From an uncultured Lachnospiraceae bacterium (GTDB lineage Bacteria; Bacillota; Clostridia; Lachnospirales; Lachnospiraceae), in NCBI GenBank assembly GCA_902784025.1, contig CACZTF010000029.1, positions 1-24,242 on the forward strand: DNA of 24,242 bases. The letters run 5' to 3'. Position 1 is the first letter of the stretch. Each line of letters opens with the position of its first letter. The position numbers and the translations under genes are program-made. Shown piece after piece: positions 1 to 9,298 of this stretch. The notes beneath the pieces were generated by a model. It was given only the letters and a program-made list of their open reading frames with translations, ran no database searches and was not told where the DNA came from.

Positions 1-74
1 GCCTGTGCATAAGAATCATACTTTACCAAATCTCCGTCCGCTGTCCTGCATACGATGATATTCTGATCTGCCAT
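1..74 (-). CDS. 5' end of an unrecognised protein (cut by window edge)
   Basis: Only the first 24 codons are present; the gene runs leftward off the window. The peptide begins MADQNIIVCRTADGDLVKYD. The ATG at 74-72 is preceded by a strong ribosome site (GGAGGAG about 7 bases upstream) and a consensus promoter at 115-143, so a real gene start is well supported. The fragment is too short to name a family. It lies downstream of gyrA in the same direction but has its own promoter, so it need not belong to the gyrase operon. Confidence 0.6.
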   Translation of the reverse strand, partial: MADQNIIVCRTADGDLVKYDSYAQ

Positions 75-114
75 TTTAAAAACTCCTCCGTTTTGATTTT
101 TTCACACTTTCGTA

Positions 115-143
115 ATTATACATTTTATACAAATATATATCAA
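115..143 (-). promoter_or_regulatory. Sigma-A type promoter for the leftward gene at 74
   Basis: On the minus strand TTGATA (143-138), a 17-base spacer and a perfect TATAAT (120-115). It lies about 40 bases upstream of the ATG at 74. Transcription would begin near 108. Confidence 0.7.
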
Positions 144-278
144 TACGTTTATATATATATTGACCGGCCTTACTCTTTACACTGATTAAATGTATATGAT
201 CTCCGGCGATCATGCTTTTCATTAATTATAAGAACGTTTTCCGGTTTATCAAAAACTGCTTTCTGAATTATCTTTTTA

Positions 279-2789
279 TTAACTTTCCTCTTCTTCCGGC
301 GCTTCGCTTTCACTGTCGCCATCGATATTCTTCATCTTGGCAAGTGTCGCAACACTGACTCCTTCATCAAGATTGATCAGTTTTACTCCTGTTGTTGAAC
401 GTCCCGAAACAGGAATCTCTCCCACCGAAAGCCTGATTATTATCCCTTCGGTAGTGATGAGCATTATCTCATTATCGTCATGTACCATCTTGGCGCCAAT
501 GAGTTTTCCGCTCCGTTCATTTACTTTATAACAGATGAGTCCCTTTCCGCCACGGTTCTGCACCTTATATTCATTTATGCCGGTACGCTTTCCTATACCG
601 TTTTCCGAAACATAAAGCAATGTATCCGAAGATATCCCGTTTTCATCTTTGTGAGGGAATATCTGCATACTTACGATCTCATCATTTCCCTTCAGAGTCA
701 TTCCTTTAACGCCCATGGCTCCTCTTCCCATGTCGCGGACATCTGATTCTTTGAAACATATGCTGAGACCGTCTGCTGAAATAAGAGCGATATTCTTTTC
801 ACCGTCAGTGACCTTAACTCCTATCAGCTCATCGTCTTCACGGAGCGTGATGGCCTGTATACCAACCTTTCTAATGTTCGCAAAGCTCTTCAGGGCAGTC
901 TTTTTTACTATACCCTTTTTTGTAGCCATAAAAAGGTAATCATCATCATTCAGGTTTTTCAGGTCTATGGGGATTATGGCCGTTATCTTTTCTTCAGGCT
1001 GGAGCTGCAAAAGATTGACTATCGCAGTACCCCTGGAAGTCCTGCTGCTTTCCGGTATCTCATAACCCTTGAGCTTATAAGCCCTGCCCATATTGGTAAA
1101 GAACGTTAAGGCTTTATGGGTAGTTGTCATGAAGAGATCTTCAATGTAATCCTCTTCTATCGTCTGCATACCCTTGATACCCTTACCGCCTCTTTTTTGG
1201 GCTTTAAAGTTATCCGGAGCCTGTCTCTTAATATATCCCAGATTTGTCCTGGATATTACCACCGGTTCATCGGGAATAAGATCTTCATCCGTAAGATCAT
1301 ACTCGTCAAAGCCGATGGAACTTCTTCTGTCATCCCCGTATTTCTCGGCTATGAGCACGATCTCTTCTTTTATTACATTTAACAGAAGCTTTCTGTCAGC
1401 AAGTATTGCTTTAAAACCTTTTATCTTTTCAAGAAGTTCCTTTAACTCATCCTCGAGTTTTTCACGCTCCAGCCCTGTGAGTACACGTAAACGCATGTCT
1501 ACGATAGCCTGGGCCTGGGCATCGGAAAGACTGAATTCCTTAATAAGACCTTCCTTTGCTTCCACAACCGTCTGGGAGCCCCGGATTATCTGTATAACCC
1601 TGTCAATATTATCGAGAGCTATGATAAGACCTTCTAAAATGTGGGCTCTTTCCTGGGCCTTATTCAGGTCATACTTTGTCCTGCGGGTAACGACTTCTTC
1701 CTGATGCTTTAAATATAACTTGAGCATCTCCTTAAGATTAAGTACCTTAGGCTCGTTATCCACCCGTGCCAGCATTATCACGCCAAATGTATCCTGAAGC
1801 TGTGTATGCTTGTAAAGCTGGTTAAGTATCACATTTGCATTTACATCGCGCCTGAGTTCTATGACTATACGCATTCCGTTCCTGTCAGACTCATCCCGCA
1901 ATTCCGTGATCCCGTCGATCCGCTTTTCTTTTACTAGATCGGCCATTTTCTCTATAAGCCGCGCTTTATTGACCATATAAGGAAGCTCTGTCACCACGAT
2001 GCGGCTTTTCCCGTTTTCCATCATCTCTATATCCGTGACTGCCCTGACGCGTACCTTGCCGCGTCCGGTCCTGTATGCTTCGCTTATTCCGGATCTTCCC
2101 AGTATCTGTGCTCCTGTGGGAAAATCCGGACCTTTGATGATCTCCATAAGTTCTTCTATGTCCGTGTCCGAATCATTTTCAACTATATTGTCTATGATAC
2201 GTACCACAGCTTCTATCACTTCCCGGAGATTATGGGGAGGTATATTGGTGGCCATACCCACTGCGATACCGCTTGTGCCGTTTACGAGAAGATTCGGGTA
2301 ACGGGAAGGCAGTACAAGGGGTTCTTTTTCAGACTCATCAAAGTTGGGTCCGAAATCCACCGTGTCCTTATTTATATCCGAGAGCAGTTCCATGGATATC
2401 TTGCTGAGTCTGGCCTCCGTATATCGCATGGCGGCAGCTCCGTCACCATCCACGGAACCGAAATTTCCGTGACCGTCCACAAGGGGATAACGGGTGGAAA
2501 AGTCCTGGGCAAGCTTTACCAGTGCTTCATATATAGATGAATCACCATGGGGATGATACTTACCCATGGTGTCACCAACTATACGTGCACATTTTCTGTG
2601 TGGCTTATCAGGTGTATTTCCCAGTTCCGTCATAGCGTACAGGATACGCCTCTGGACAGGCTTGAGACCATCTCTTACATCAGGAAGAGCTCTTGCCGCG
2701 ATAACGCTCATGGCATACTCTATGTAATAGCTCTCCATGGTCTTTTTCATATCCACATCATTTATTTTATCAAATGCATGTTCATCCAT
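279..2789 (-). CDS. gyrA: DNA gyrase subunit A
   Basis: GyrA breaks and rejoins DNA in the A2B2 gyrase, which adds negative supercoils using ATP hydrolysed by GyrB. The 836-residue protein has the catalytic tyrosine in AAAMRYTE (Tyr123). The quinolone-determining stretch HPHGDSSIYE has Ser84 and Glu88, the residues usual in susceptible Gram-positive GyrA. In the C-terminal beta-pinwheel, QKRGGKG is the GyrA box, which separates it from ParC. The tail is acidic (EEEES). The ATG start has AAGGA about 9 bases upstream. It follows gyrB by 54 bases with no terminator between, so the two are probably cotranscribed. No convincing terminator follows the stop codon. Confidence 0.97.
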   Translation of the reverse strand: MDEHAFDKINDVDMKKTMESYYIEYAMSVIAARALPDVRDGLKPVQRRILYAMTELGNTPDKPHRKCARIVGDTMGKYHPHGDSSIYEALVKLAQDFSTRYPLVDGHGNFGSVDGDGAAAMRYTEARLSKISMELLSDINKDTVDFGPNFDESEKEPLVLPSRYPNLLVNGTSGIAVGMATNIPPHNLREVIEAVVRIIDNIVENDSDTDIEELMEIIKGPDFPTGAQILGRSGISEAYRTGRGKVRVRAVTDIEMMENGKSRIVVTELPYMVNKARLIEKMADLVKEKRIDGITELRDESDRNGMRIVIELRRDVNANVILNQLYKHTQLQDTFGVIMLARVDNEPKVLNLKEMLKLYLKHQEEVVTRRTKYDLNKAQERAHILEGLIIALDNIDRVIQIIRGSQTVVEAKEGLIKEFSLSDAQAQAIVDMRLRVLTGLEREKLEDELKELLEKIKGFKAILADRKLLLNVIKEEIVLIAEKYGDDRRSSIGFDEYDLTDEDLIPDEPVVISRTNLGYIKRQAPDNFKAQKRGGKGIKGMQTIEEDYIEDLFMTTTHKALTFFTNMGRAYKLKGYEIPESSRTSRGTAIVNLLQLQPEEKITAIIPIDLKNLNDDDYLFMATKKGIVKKTALKSFANIRKVGIQAITLREDDELIGVKVTDGEKNIALISADGLSICFKESDVRDMGRGAMGVKGMTLKGNDEIVSMQIFPHKDENGISSDTLLYVSENGIGKRTGINEYKVQNRGGKGLICYKVNERSGKLIGAKMVHDDNEIMLITTEGIIIRLSVGEIPVSGRSTTGVKLINLDEGVSVATLAKMKNIDGDSESEAPEEEES

Positions 2790-2843
2790 GTTTTTATTCC
2801 TTATATTAAAGTTATTGGATATCTGCAGCCGTTCGGTATACGC

Positions 2844-4991
2844 TTAGATATCAAGATTCTTGGCGTATTTTGCATTGGCCTCAATAAATTCTCTTCTGGG
2901 TTCTACCTGGTCTCCCATAAGTGTTGAGAAAGTTATATCTACTTCAGCTTCCGAAGACTCGTTCATATCCACTCTGAGCAGGATCCTCTTTTCGGGATCC
3001 ATAGTCGTTTCCCAAAGCTGGTCTGCATCCATCTCTCCGAGACCTTTATAACGCTGCACTTTATTGTTCTGATCCCTTCCTATATCTTCTATGATGGAAT
3101 TCAGCTCATCATCTGAGTATGCATACCATACCTTTTTATTCTTCTCTATCTTAAAGAGAGGAGGCTGGGCAAGATACACATGTCCGGATTTTACAAGCTC
3201 AGGCATGAACCTGTAAAAAAACGTAAGGAGCAGCGTGGCTATATGTGCTCCGTCCACGTCCGCATCGGTCATGATTATTATCTTGTCATATCTTAGTTTT
3301 TCTATATCAAACTCACCATGTATACCGGTACCGAATGCGGTTATCATGGAACGTATCTCTTCATTTTCAAGCGCTTTCTCGGGACGGGTCTTTTCCACGT
3401 TAAGGATCTTTCCTCTGAGAGGTAAGATAGCCTGTGTCGTTCTGGTCCTCGCTTTTTTTGCGGAACCACCCGCGGAATCACCCTCTACGATGAATATCTC
3501 GCATTTTGAAGGATCCTTATCGGAACAGTCTGCCAGTTTACCCGGCAGGCCTCCGCCTTCAAGGACATTTTTCCTTCTTGTAAGATCCCTGGCTTTTCTG
3601 GCTGCCTCCCTTGCTCTCTGGGCAAGTATCGCTTTTTCGCAGATCTTCCTGGCAACCGCCGGGTTCTGCTCCAGAAAATAGGTGAGTTGTTCAGAAACTA
3701 TGGAATCCACCGCGCTCCTTGCTTCCGCATTTCCCAGTTTCTGCTTGGTCTGGCCTTCAAACTGGGGATTTTCTATCTTAACGCTTACGATCGCTGCAAG
3801 ACCTTCCCTGATATCCTCACCGGAAAGTGCCGGATCGTTATCCTTTATGACCTTATTTTTCTTTGCATAATCGTTAAATGTTTTTGTCAGGGCGTTTTTA
3901 AAGCCTGTAAGGTGCATTCCGCCCTCGGGGGTGTTTATATTATTTGCAAAACACTCCACTATATCGGAAAATCCGTCATTATGCTGGAATGCCACTTCTA
4001 CGGATACCTTATCTTTTACGCCCTCGCAATAAACAACCTCTTCGTATTCAGGGGTTTTTGTTTTGTTTAAGTACCGGACAAATTCCTTTATACCGCCTTC
4101 GTAGTGGAAGATTTCCTGCCTTAATTCTTCAGGTTCATCGGCAGCTTCTTCGTTTTCAATGTCTGCATCATCTGCTTCTGCTTTGGAAGGATCACTGTCA
4201 GCATCCTTCTTTTCTTCTGTTTTATCATCTTCAGCATGCTCTTCGGCAGTCCCGGAAAACTCTTCTTCCCCCGTTTTCTCTTCCCACTCGGAATAATCCA
4301 CACCCCCGTGTAACTGCTTCTCTTTTTCCTTCTGCTTCTCTATCTCTTCAAATGTCCTCTCATCCGTAAGAACTATCTTTAGTCCCTTTGTAAGAAAAGC
4401 CATTTCCCGCAGCCTGTTTTTAAGAACATCAAAATCATAGATAAGGGTTTCCTTAAAGATCTCCTTATCCGGTAAAAATGTCACGCTGGTTCCCGTATCA
4501 TTTTCATCACATTCCCCGGTAACCGTCAGCTCAGAGGTTATCTTTCCCTTTTCGTAGGTCTGCTCATGAATCTTTCCGCCACGCTTGACCACAACCTTCA
4601 TCTTCCCTGAAAGGGCATTTACCACGGAAGCGCCAACGCCGTGAAGACCGCCGGACACTTTATATCCGCCGCCTCCGAACTTTCCGCCGGCATGAAGCAC
4701 CGTGTAGACCACCTCTATGGCAGGACGTCCGGTTTTGTGGTTTATATCCACCGGTACACCTCGCCCGTTATCCGTAACAGTTATGGAATTATCCTTGTGA
4801 ATGATCACATTTACCGTATCACAAAAACCGGCAAGAGCCTCATCCACCGCATTATCGACTATTTCATAAACAAGGTGATGAAGACCTCTTGACGATGTAG
4901 TTCCTATATACATACCCGGTCTTTTTCTTACGGCTTCAAGACCCTCCAGGACTTGTATCTGGTCTCCGCCGTATTCCTGCTTCTTTGCCAA
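2844..4991 (-). CDS. gyrB: DNA gyrase subunit B with acidic insertion
   Basis: ATPase subunit of gyrase. The GHKL ATP site shows YEIVDNAVDEA (Glu43, Asn47) and the LHGVGASVVNAL ATP lid near 117-126. The TOPRIM domain has IVEGDSAGGSA (Glu503) and MTDADVDGAH (Asp576, Asp578, Asp580). QRYKGLGEM (646-654) and the C-terminal EPRRxFIEANAxYxKNLDI end are canonical. At 715 residues it is longer than the roughly 640 of usual Gram-positive GyrB. The excess is one Glu/Asp/Lys-rich segment at about residues 218-292, before HYEGGIKEF. The start is TTG (4991-4989), chosen because AAGGAG lies 8 bases upstream and no ATG is better placed. It sits 47 bases after recF in the dnaA-to-gyrA cluster. Confidence 0.96.
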   Translation of the reverse strand: MAKKQEYGGDQIQVLEGLEAVRKRPGMYIGTTSSRGLHHLVYEIVDNAVDEALAGFCDTVNVIIHKDNSITVTDNGRGVPVDINHKTGRPAIEVVYTVLHAGGKFGGGGYKVSGGLHGVGASVVNALSGKMKVVVKRGGKIHEQTYEKGKITSELTVTGECDENDTGTSVTFLPDKEIFKETLIYDFDVLKNRLREMAFLTKGLKIVLTDERTFEEIEKQKEKEKQLHGGVDYSEWEEKTGEEEFSGTAEEHAEDDKTEEKKDADSDPSKAEADDADIENEEAADEPEELRQEIFHYEGGIKEFVRYLNKTKTPEYEEVVYCEGVKDKVSVEVAFQHNDGFSDIVECFANNINTPEGGMHLTGFKNALTKTFNDYAKKNKVIKDNDPALSGEDIREGLAAIVSVKIENPQFEGQTKQKLGNAEARSAVDSIVSEQLTYFLEQNPAVARKICEKAILAQRAREAARKARDLTRRKNVLEGGGLPGKLADCSDKDPSKCEIFIVEGDSAGGSAKKARTRTTQAILPLRGKILNVEKTRPEKALENEEIRSMITAFGTGIHGEFDIEKLRYDKIIIMTDADVDGAHIATLLLTFFYRFMPELVKSGHVYLAQPPLFKIEKNKKVWYAYSDDELNSIIEDIGRDQNNKVQRYKGLGEMDADQLWETTMDPEKRILLRVDMNESSEAEVDITFSTLMGDQVEPRREFIEANAKYAKNLDI

Positions 4992-5038
4992 CTCTTTATC
5001 TCCTTTTAAAAACCTTTATCACAAAGAAAAATCATTCT

Positions 5039-6151
5039 CTAATATTCTTCAAATACTTTTCCTTTACTTACCTTAAAGATCTTATCCACATTAAATTCCT
5101 GTTTTATCAGACTGTCGCGGCCTGTGCAGGTAATGATAGTCTGCATATTACCTATTCTTTCCAATAAAAAACTTTGTCTTTTAAAATCCAGTTCTGACAG
5201 GACATCATCCAGCAAAAGCACCGGCAGTTCTCCTGTCATTTTTTTTGCTATATCGATCTGGGCCAGTTTTAAAGATAAAGCAGCTGTTCTTTTTTGTCCC
5301 TGTGAACCGAACTTTTTAACATCTGCACCATTTACTAAAAAAATAAAATCGTCCCTGTGCGGGCCGGTATTTGTCTGACCGGATCTCAGATCATTTTGTC
5401 TCTGTCTTGATAATTCTTTTGGAAAATCTTCTTCTTTTGTACGGGGTTCATAAACCAGTTCTGCCTGTTCCCCTTTTCCTGATAGATCTTTATGTATCCC
5501 GGAAATAAGTATATTAAGCTTTCTGAGATATTTTCTTCTTTCAGAGATTACCTGATCTCCTAAAGAGACCAGTTGATCATCTAAAATATCCAGGGTTTTT
5601 ATATCTCCCTCTTTTTTTTGAAAACTGATCTTTTTCAGAAGCTTATTCCTTGATTCCAAAACTTTATTATAACCTAAAAGATGATTAAGATAAAGAGAAT
5701 TTATTCTGCTTATATCCATATCAAGAAAATGTCTTCTTACACCCGGTCCTCTTCTGATGATATCAAGATCTTCCGGACAGAAAAAAACTATCTGCAGGAT
5801 ACCGAAGATATCCGCAGCTCTTTTTACCGGTATACCATTAAGGGCAATACCTTTTGATCTGTTTTTCTTTAAATGTATATCGATGCGGTCACGTGAAAAT
5901 TCCTTTTTTACTATAAGCTTTATATGCGCATCCCTGTCTGAAACAACATCACGAAGATCATCCAGCCTTATAAGCTCATCATCCTTTGCCCCCCTGTGGG
6001 ATCTGGCTGTAGATGCAAGACATACTGCCTCTAATATATTAGTCTTTCCCTGGGCATTATCCCCATACAGGAGATTCACTTTTTCATCAAGATCTATACT
6101 CAGATAATCATAATTTCTGAAATCCTTAAGTTCGATTGATTCGATATACAC
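5039..6151 (-). CDS. recF: DNA replication and repair protein RecF
   Basis: SMC-like ATPase that, with RecO and RecR, loads RecA at single-stranded gaps. The 370 residues contain Walker A GDNAQGKT (30-37), the ABC signature region GSQGQKR (282-288) and Walker B PVLLLDDVLSELD (310-322). The internal NTGPHRDD (about 261-268) is also typical of RecF. The start is GTG (6151-6149), just five bases after the stop of the upstream S4-domain gene, whose last codons supply the weak ribosome site (AGGTAG); this suggests translational coupling. Length and position between yaaA and gyrB match the usual Firmicute origin cluster. Confidence 0.96.
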   Translation of the reverse strand: MYIESIELKDFRNYDYLSIDLDEKVNLLYGDNAQGKTNILEAVCLASTARSHRGAKDDELIRLDDLRDVVSDRDAHIKLIVKKEFSRDRIDIHLKKNRSKGIALNGIPVKRAADIFGILQIVFFCPEDLDIIRRGPGVRRHFLDMDISRINSLYLNHLLGYNKVLESRNKLLKKISFQKKEGDIKTLDILDDQLVSLGDQVISERRKYLRKLNILISGIHKDLSGKGEQAELVYEPRTKEEDFPKELSRQRQNDLRSGQTNTGPHRDDFIFLVNGADVKKFGSQGQKRTAALSLKLAQIDIAKKMTGELPVLLLDDVLSELDFKRQSFLLERIGNMQTIITCTGRDSLIKQEFNVDKIFKVSKGKVFEEY

Positions 6152-6156
6152 ATTTT

Positions 6157-6387
6157 CTACCTGTCTTTTTCATCTGATATATTCACTATTTTAAATGAAT
6201 TATCTTCGAATGTCACCACTTCCCGGCCAAAAAGCTTTCTTCCCCTGCGAGTCTCTACTTTTCCGTCTACACATACCAGGCCGTCGGATATTAAAAATTT
6301 TGCATCTGTTCCGCTTCCTGCGATCCCCGAAAGCTTTAAAGCCTGACCAAGCTTTATAAAATCGGTTTTTATAAATACTTCCTGCAA
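6157..6387 (-). CDS. yaaA: S4-domain RNA-binding protein, YaaA family
   Basis: A 76-residue S4-like protein of the type found between dnaN and recF in Firmicutes. The S4 core is visible in LGQALKLSGIAGSGTDAKFLISDG followed at once by LVCVDGKVETRRGRKL, where the GLVxVNGxxExRRGRKL pattern is typical of the family. Known relatives are linked to RNA or ribosome binding, but the exact role is unsettled. The TTG start (6387-6385) has GAGAGG 6 bases upstream. An ATG at 6392 is in another frame and opens only a 7-codon ORF. The gene lies 25 bases after dnaN and 5 before recF, so it is almost certainly cotranscribed with both. Confidence 0.9.
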   Translation of the reverse strand: MQEVFIKTDFIKLGQALKLSGIAGSGTDAKFLISDGLVCVDGKVETRRGRKLFGREVVTFEDNSFKIVNISDEKDR

Positions 6388-6412
6388 AACATACCTCTCA
6401 ATTGAAAAATTT

Positions 6413-7519
6413 TTAATCCTCTGTAAAATTAACAGGCAGGATAAGATAAAGGTATGTTTCTTCGTCGTCTTTTATAAAACAGGGAGATTTTGAATTAACA
6501 AAATATATCGTAACCTCATCGTCTTCTATCACTTTAAGAGCATCTAGGATAAATTTCGGGTTAAAACCTATCTTGATATCCTCACCTGTCTTTTTAATAA
6601 ATACCTCTTCTTTTCCCTCACCTTTACTGGTTTTTACGTGGATATTCATCACATCATCCGTGATATCCATGATGACAGGTCTTTTATCGCTTTCTTTGAT
6701 GAAAACCATCTGTATGTCTATGGCATCTATCAGAGCTTTTCTGTCAGCAAATATCTTTGTGGCATGATCATTGGATATCATCTGGTTAACATTAAAATAA
6801 TTGCCCTCAAGAAGTCTTGATACTACCTTGGTTCCGTCAAACTCAAAAAGTACGTGCTTCTGGGAAAAATAGATATTAACATCCTTTTCCGTATCATCCT
6901 CAAGTATTCCGGCGATCTCCTTAAGGGATTTTCCGGGTATTATCACTTTTATGTTCAGATCTTTTTCGTCCACATTGATATTTCTCATGGATATCCTGTG
7001 ACTATCCAGAGCGACTACTTTCAGAACGCCTTCTTTTATTTCAAATAACTCACCTGTCATCATGACATTTACATCATTTACCGAAAGAGAAAAGATAGTC
7101 TGGTTTATAAGATTTTTTAAAGCAGACTGGTTTAAAACAACAGATTCATCCCTTTCTATCTCAGGAAGATAAGAAAATTCCTCTGCCGGGAAACCGGGAA
7201 TACCGTATTTTTTCTTGTCACAGGTTATAGTACAGTGATTTTGATCATTTGTCTCCAGTATGATCTTGCTGTCAGGAAGTTTTCTTACAAGATCTGAAAA
7301 TATCTTTGCATCTATCGCAACAGCACCTCTTTCAGCTATCTCACCCGTAACAACAGTCTGAATACCAAGATCCAGATCATTACCAGCTAAAAATATGGTG
7401 CTTCCCTGTGCATCTATAAGAATACATTCCAGTATTTCCATGGTTGTTCTGACTGATACAGCCTTTTGAACAGTAGTCACAGCTTTGACGAGTTCATTTT
7501 TTTCAAATGTAAGCTTCAT
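6413..7519 (-). CDS. dnaN: DNA polymerase III beta subunit (sliding clamp)
   Basis: Forms the dimeric ring that holds the polymerase on DNA and serves as a platform for replication and repair proteins. With the start chosen here the protein is 368 residues, the usual length, built of three similar clamp domains of about 120 residues. The C-terminus LYLILPVNFTED resembles the YLILPVR end that lines the partner-binding pocket. I use the ATG at 7519-7517 (MKLTFEKNEL), with GAAAGGAA 9 bases upstream. A TTG at 7546 is in frame, but it would place this ribosome site inside the gene and has none of its own. It is followed after 25 bases by yaaA. Confidence 0.95.
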   Translation of the reverse strand: MKLTFEKNELVKAVTTVQKAVSVRTTMEILECILIDAQGSTIFLAGNDLDLGIQTVVTGEIAERGAVAIDAKIFSDLVRKLPDSKIILETNDQNHCTITCDKKKYGIPGFPAEEFSYLPEIERDESVVLNQSALKNLINQTIFSLSVNDVNVMMTGELFEIKEGVLKVVALDSHRISMRNINVDEKDLNIKVIIPGKSLKEIAGILEDDTEKDVNIYFSQKHVLFEFDGTKVVSRLLEGNYFNVNQMISNDHATKIFADRKALIDAIDIQMVFIKESDKRPVIMDITDDVMNIHVKTSKGEGKEEVFIKKTGEDIKIGFNPKFILDALKVIEDDEVTIYFVNSKSPCFIKDDEETYLYLILPVNFTED

Positions 7520-7832
7520 TTGCAAAATTCCTTTCTTGATCTTCAAAAATGTAAATGTTGATATCCTGATAATGACAGTTGACCGTCATCCAGGGGAGCA
7601 TGTATGTATGTTATTATTCAGCAGCAGTAGCAGTAGGTGCTGTGGATTTGTTTATAAGTGATCAGAAGCATGATAAATACTCAGGTTTTAAGTGTTTAAA
7701 AATCTATGGATATGATGTTGATCTTTTATGGATAGTGTTAGTAAAATGTGAAGATCCAAAGATCATTATGATCCTTTTAAAAAACATCAACTATATATTA
7801 ACACATCATAAGATCATTTGTGGATAGTTTGT
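7520..7832. other. dnaA-dnaN spacer, possible second part of oriC
   Basis: This 313-base spacer has no credible gene. It holds one near-consensus DnaA box, TGTGGATAG at 7819-7827 (8 of 9), and weaker 7-of-9 matches (for example TGTGGATTT near 7641 and TATGGATAG near 7728). It also has a perfect 13-base palindrome GATCATTATGATC at 7761-7773, the repeat AAGATCATT at 7759 and 7810, and an 18-base near-palindrome at 7572-7589. GATC occurs about seven times. In Bacillus the matching spacer carries the unwinding half of a bipartite oriC; a similar role here is inference. I found no convincing dnaN promoter. Confidence 0.5.
7819..7827 (-). promoter_or_regulatory. DnaA box (8 of 9) downstream of dnaA
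   Basis: Plus-strand TGTGGATAG, one base from the consensus TGTGGATAA. It lies 6 bases past the dnaA stop codon, directly after a copy of AAGATCATT. Confidence 0.55.
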
Positions 7833-9221
7833 TTAGTTATTGTTAAGAGAAGGATCTATTTTATTCATCAGTATCTCTATAGTAGTCTTAAGCTGGTCAT
7901 TGGATAAAAGTTCTTTATTTATCTGTTTGGCTCCGTGAAGTATGGTAGAGTGGTCACGTCCCAGGGTTTCACCTATTTTTTCGGCTGATTCGGCAGTCAT
8001 CTGTCTGCACAGATACATGACTATCTGCCGGGGATATGTAATATCCGAGCTTTTCTTTTTGGAAAGGATATCACTTACTGTTATTCCATAATGTTCGGAA
8101 ACTATGGATAATATAAGCTCCGGTGTTATAACTTTATTATGTTCGGGACTTACATAATCCTTCAGGGCTTCCTTAGCAGCTTCAATTGTTATCTCAGTAT
8201 TGTTCAGATCTACATAAGCCTGGAGAGTATTTATGGAACCTTCCAGTTCTCTTATGGAAGATTTTATATTATTAACAATGTAATCTCTTACATCATCAGG
8301 TATGTTCTGCAGATATCTGTCTTCTATCTTCTGGTCAAGTATAGCTCTTTTAGTTTCATATGAAGGTATCTGGATATCGCAGATCATTCCTTCGGAAAAA
8401 CGTGACTGAAGTCTTTCAGGAAGTGTTTCCATATGTTTTGGAGGTTTATCCGATGTAAGTACGATCTGTTTTCCGTGCTGGTAAAGATCATTAAATGTGT
8501 GGAAAAATTCTTCCTGTGTCGATTCCTTACCTATTATAAACTGTATATCATCAATGAGAAGTACATCTATATTTCTGTATTTGTTACGGAAATTAGGATC
8601 TCTTTTATTAGTTCTCAGATAATCTATCAGTTCATATGTAAATGTTTCGCTTGTCACATACAATACTTTTTTTTCAGGCATGTTTTCCATTATACTGTGG
8701 GCTATAGCTTGCATAAGATGGGTCTTACCGAGTCCCACTCCCCCGTGTATGAACAAAGGATTATATTTTTTTGCCGGTGATTCGGCAACGGCAAGGGATA
8801 CAGTATGTGCTATGTTATTATTCGGACCTACTATAAATTTTTCAAATGTATAATTAGGATTTAATTTTATGGATCCTTCATCTTTTAATGAAACAAAAGA
8901 CTTCTTTTCAGGCAAAGGAGCCTCTGAAGTTTTTGTTTTTGAGGCTTTTTGGGAAATGATATCAACCTCAAAAAGGCTTTCCGTATATTCACATATGGAA
9001 AGCTGAAGATTTCGAAGATATTTCTTTTTTATAAGGTTAACTGCTGATTCATTTTCAGGTGAAGAAAGGATGAGCAATCCTTCTTTTGCAGAGTGTATCT
9101 GCAGGGATCTTATAAATGTTTCAAAGGCTACATTTTGAAGTTCAAAGTCTTCTTTATGCCTGAGAAGTATCTCATCCCAGTTATCTCTCAAAGTCTTTAT
9201 TATATTTTCATCCATAATCAA
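7833..9221 (-). CDS. dnaA: Chromosomal replication initiator DnaA
   Basis: AAA+ ATPase that binds DnaA boxes and melts oriC. Of 462 residues, domain I is about 1-85, a short variable linker follows, and the AAA+ core begins near 120. It shows Walker A GGVGLGKT (160-167), Walker B LLIDD (221-225), sensor I LTSDKPP (255-261) and the arginine-finger region RLQSRFSEG (270-278). Domain IV carries the signature LGRDHSTILHGAKQI (about 420-434), which reads the box. The TTG start at 9221-9219 is preferred because AAGGA lies 8 bases upstream; the ATG two codons on would be 14 bases away. It is driven by the promoter at 9253-9281 and heads the leftward cluster. Confidence 0.97.
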   Translation of the reverse strand: MIMDENIIKTLRDNWDEILLRHKEDFELQNVAFETFIRSLQIHSAKEGLLILSSPENESAVNLIKKKYLRNLQLSICEYTESLFEVDIISQKASKTKTSEAPLPEKKSFVSLKDEGSIKLNPNYTFEKFIVGPNNNIAHTVSLAVAESPAKKYNPLFIHGGVGLGKTHLMQAIAHSIMENMPEKKVLYVTSETFTYELIDYLRTNKRDPNFRNKYRNIDVLLIDDIQFIIGKESTQEEFFHTFNDLYQHGKQIVLTSDKPPKHMETLPERLQSRFSEGMICDIQIPSYETKRAILDQKIEDRYLQNIPDDVRDYIVNNIKSSIRELEGSINTLQAYVDLNNTEITIEAAKEALKDYVSPEHNKVITPELILSIVSEHYGITVSDILSKKKSSDITYPRQIVMYLCRQMTAESAEKIGETLGRDHSTILHGAKQINKELLSNDQLKTTIEILMNKIDPSLNNN

Positions 9222-9252
9222 TACCGTGATCCTTAAAAATCTTTCGCAAGTT

Positions 9253-9281
9253 ATGATACATCAATCAAGTTTCATTTTCAA
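9253..9281 (-). promoter_or_regulatory. dnaA promoter
   Basis: Minus strand: TTGAAA (9281-9276), 17-base spacer, TATCAT (9258-9253). Each box matches consensus at 5 of 6. The start site would lie near 9246, about 25 bases before dnaA. DnaA boxes begin only 18 bases upstream of the -35, which fits DnaA autoregulation (inference). Confidence 0.75.
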
Positions 9282-9298
9282 TAAATATACTCAACAAC

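Noticed and set aside
196..255. Weak hairpins after gyrA (ATGATC/GATCAT and GTTTT/AAAAC)
   Set aside because: Short stems and no U run on the minus strand; not a convincing terminator.
279..2789. ParC instead of GyrA
   Set aside because: The GyrA box QKRGGKG in the C-terminal domain and the position next to gyrB identify it as GyrA.
7520..7546. Upstream TTG start for dnaN adding nine residues
   Set aside because: It would place the dnaN ribosome site inside the gene and has none of its own; the ATG start matches the usual DnaN beginning.
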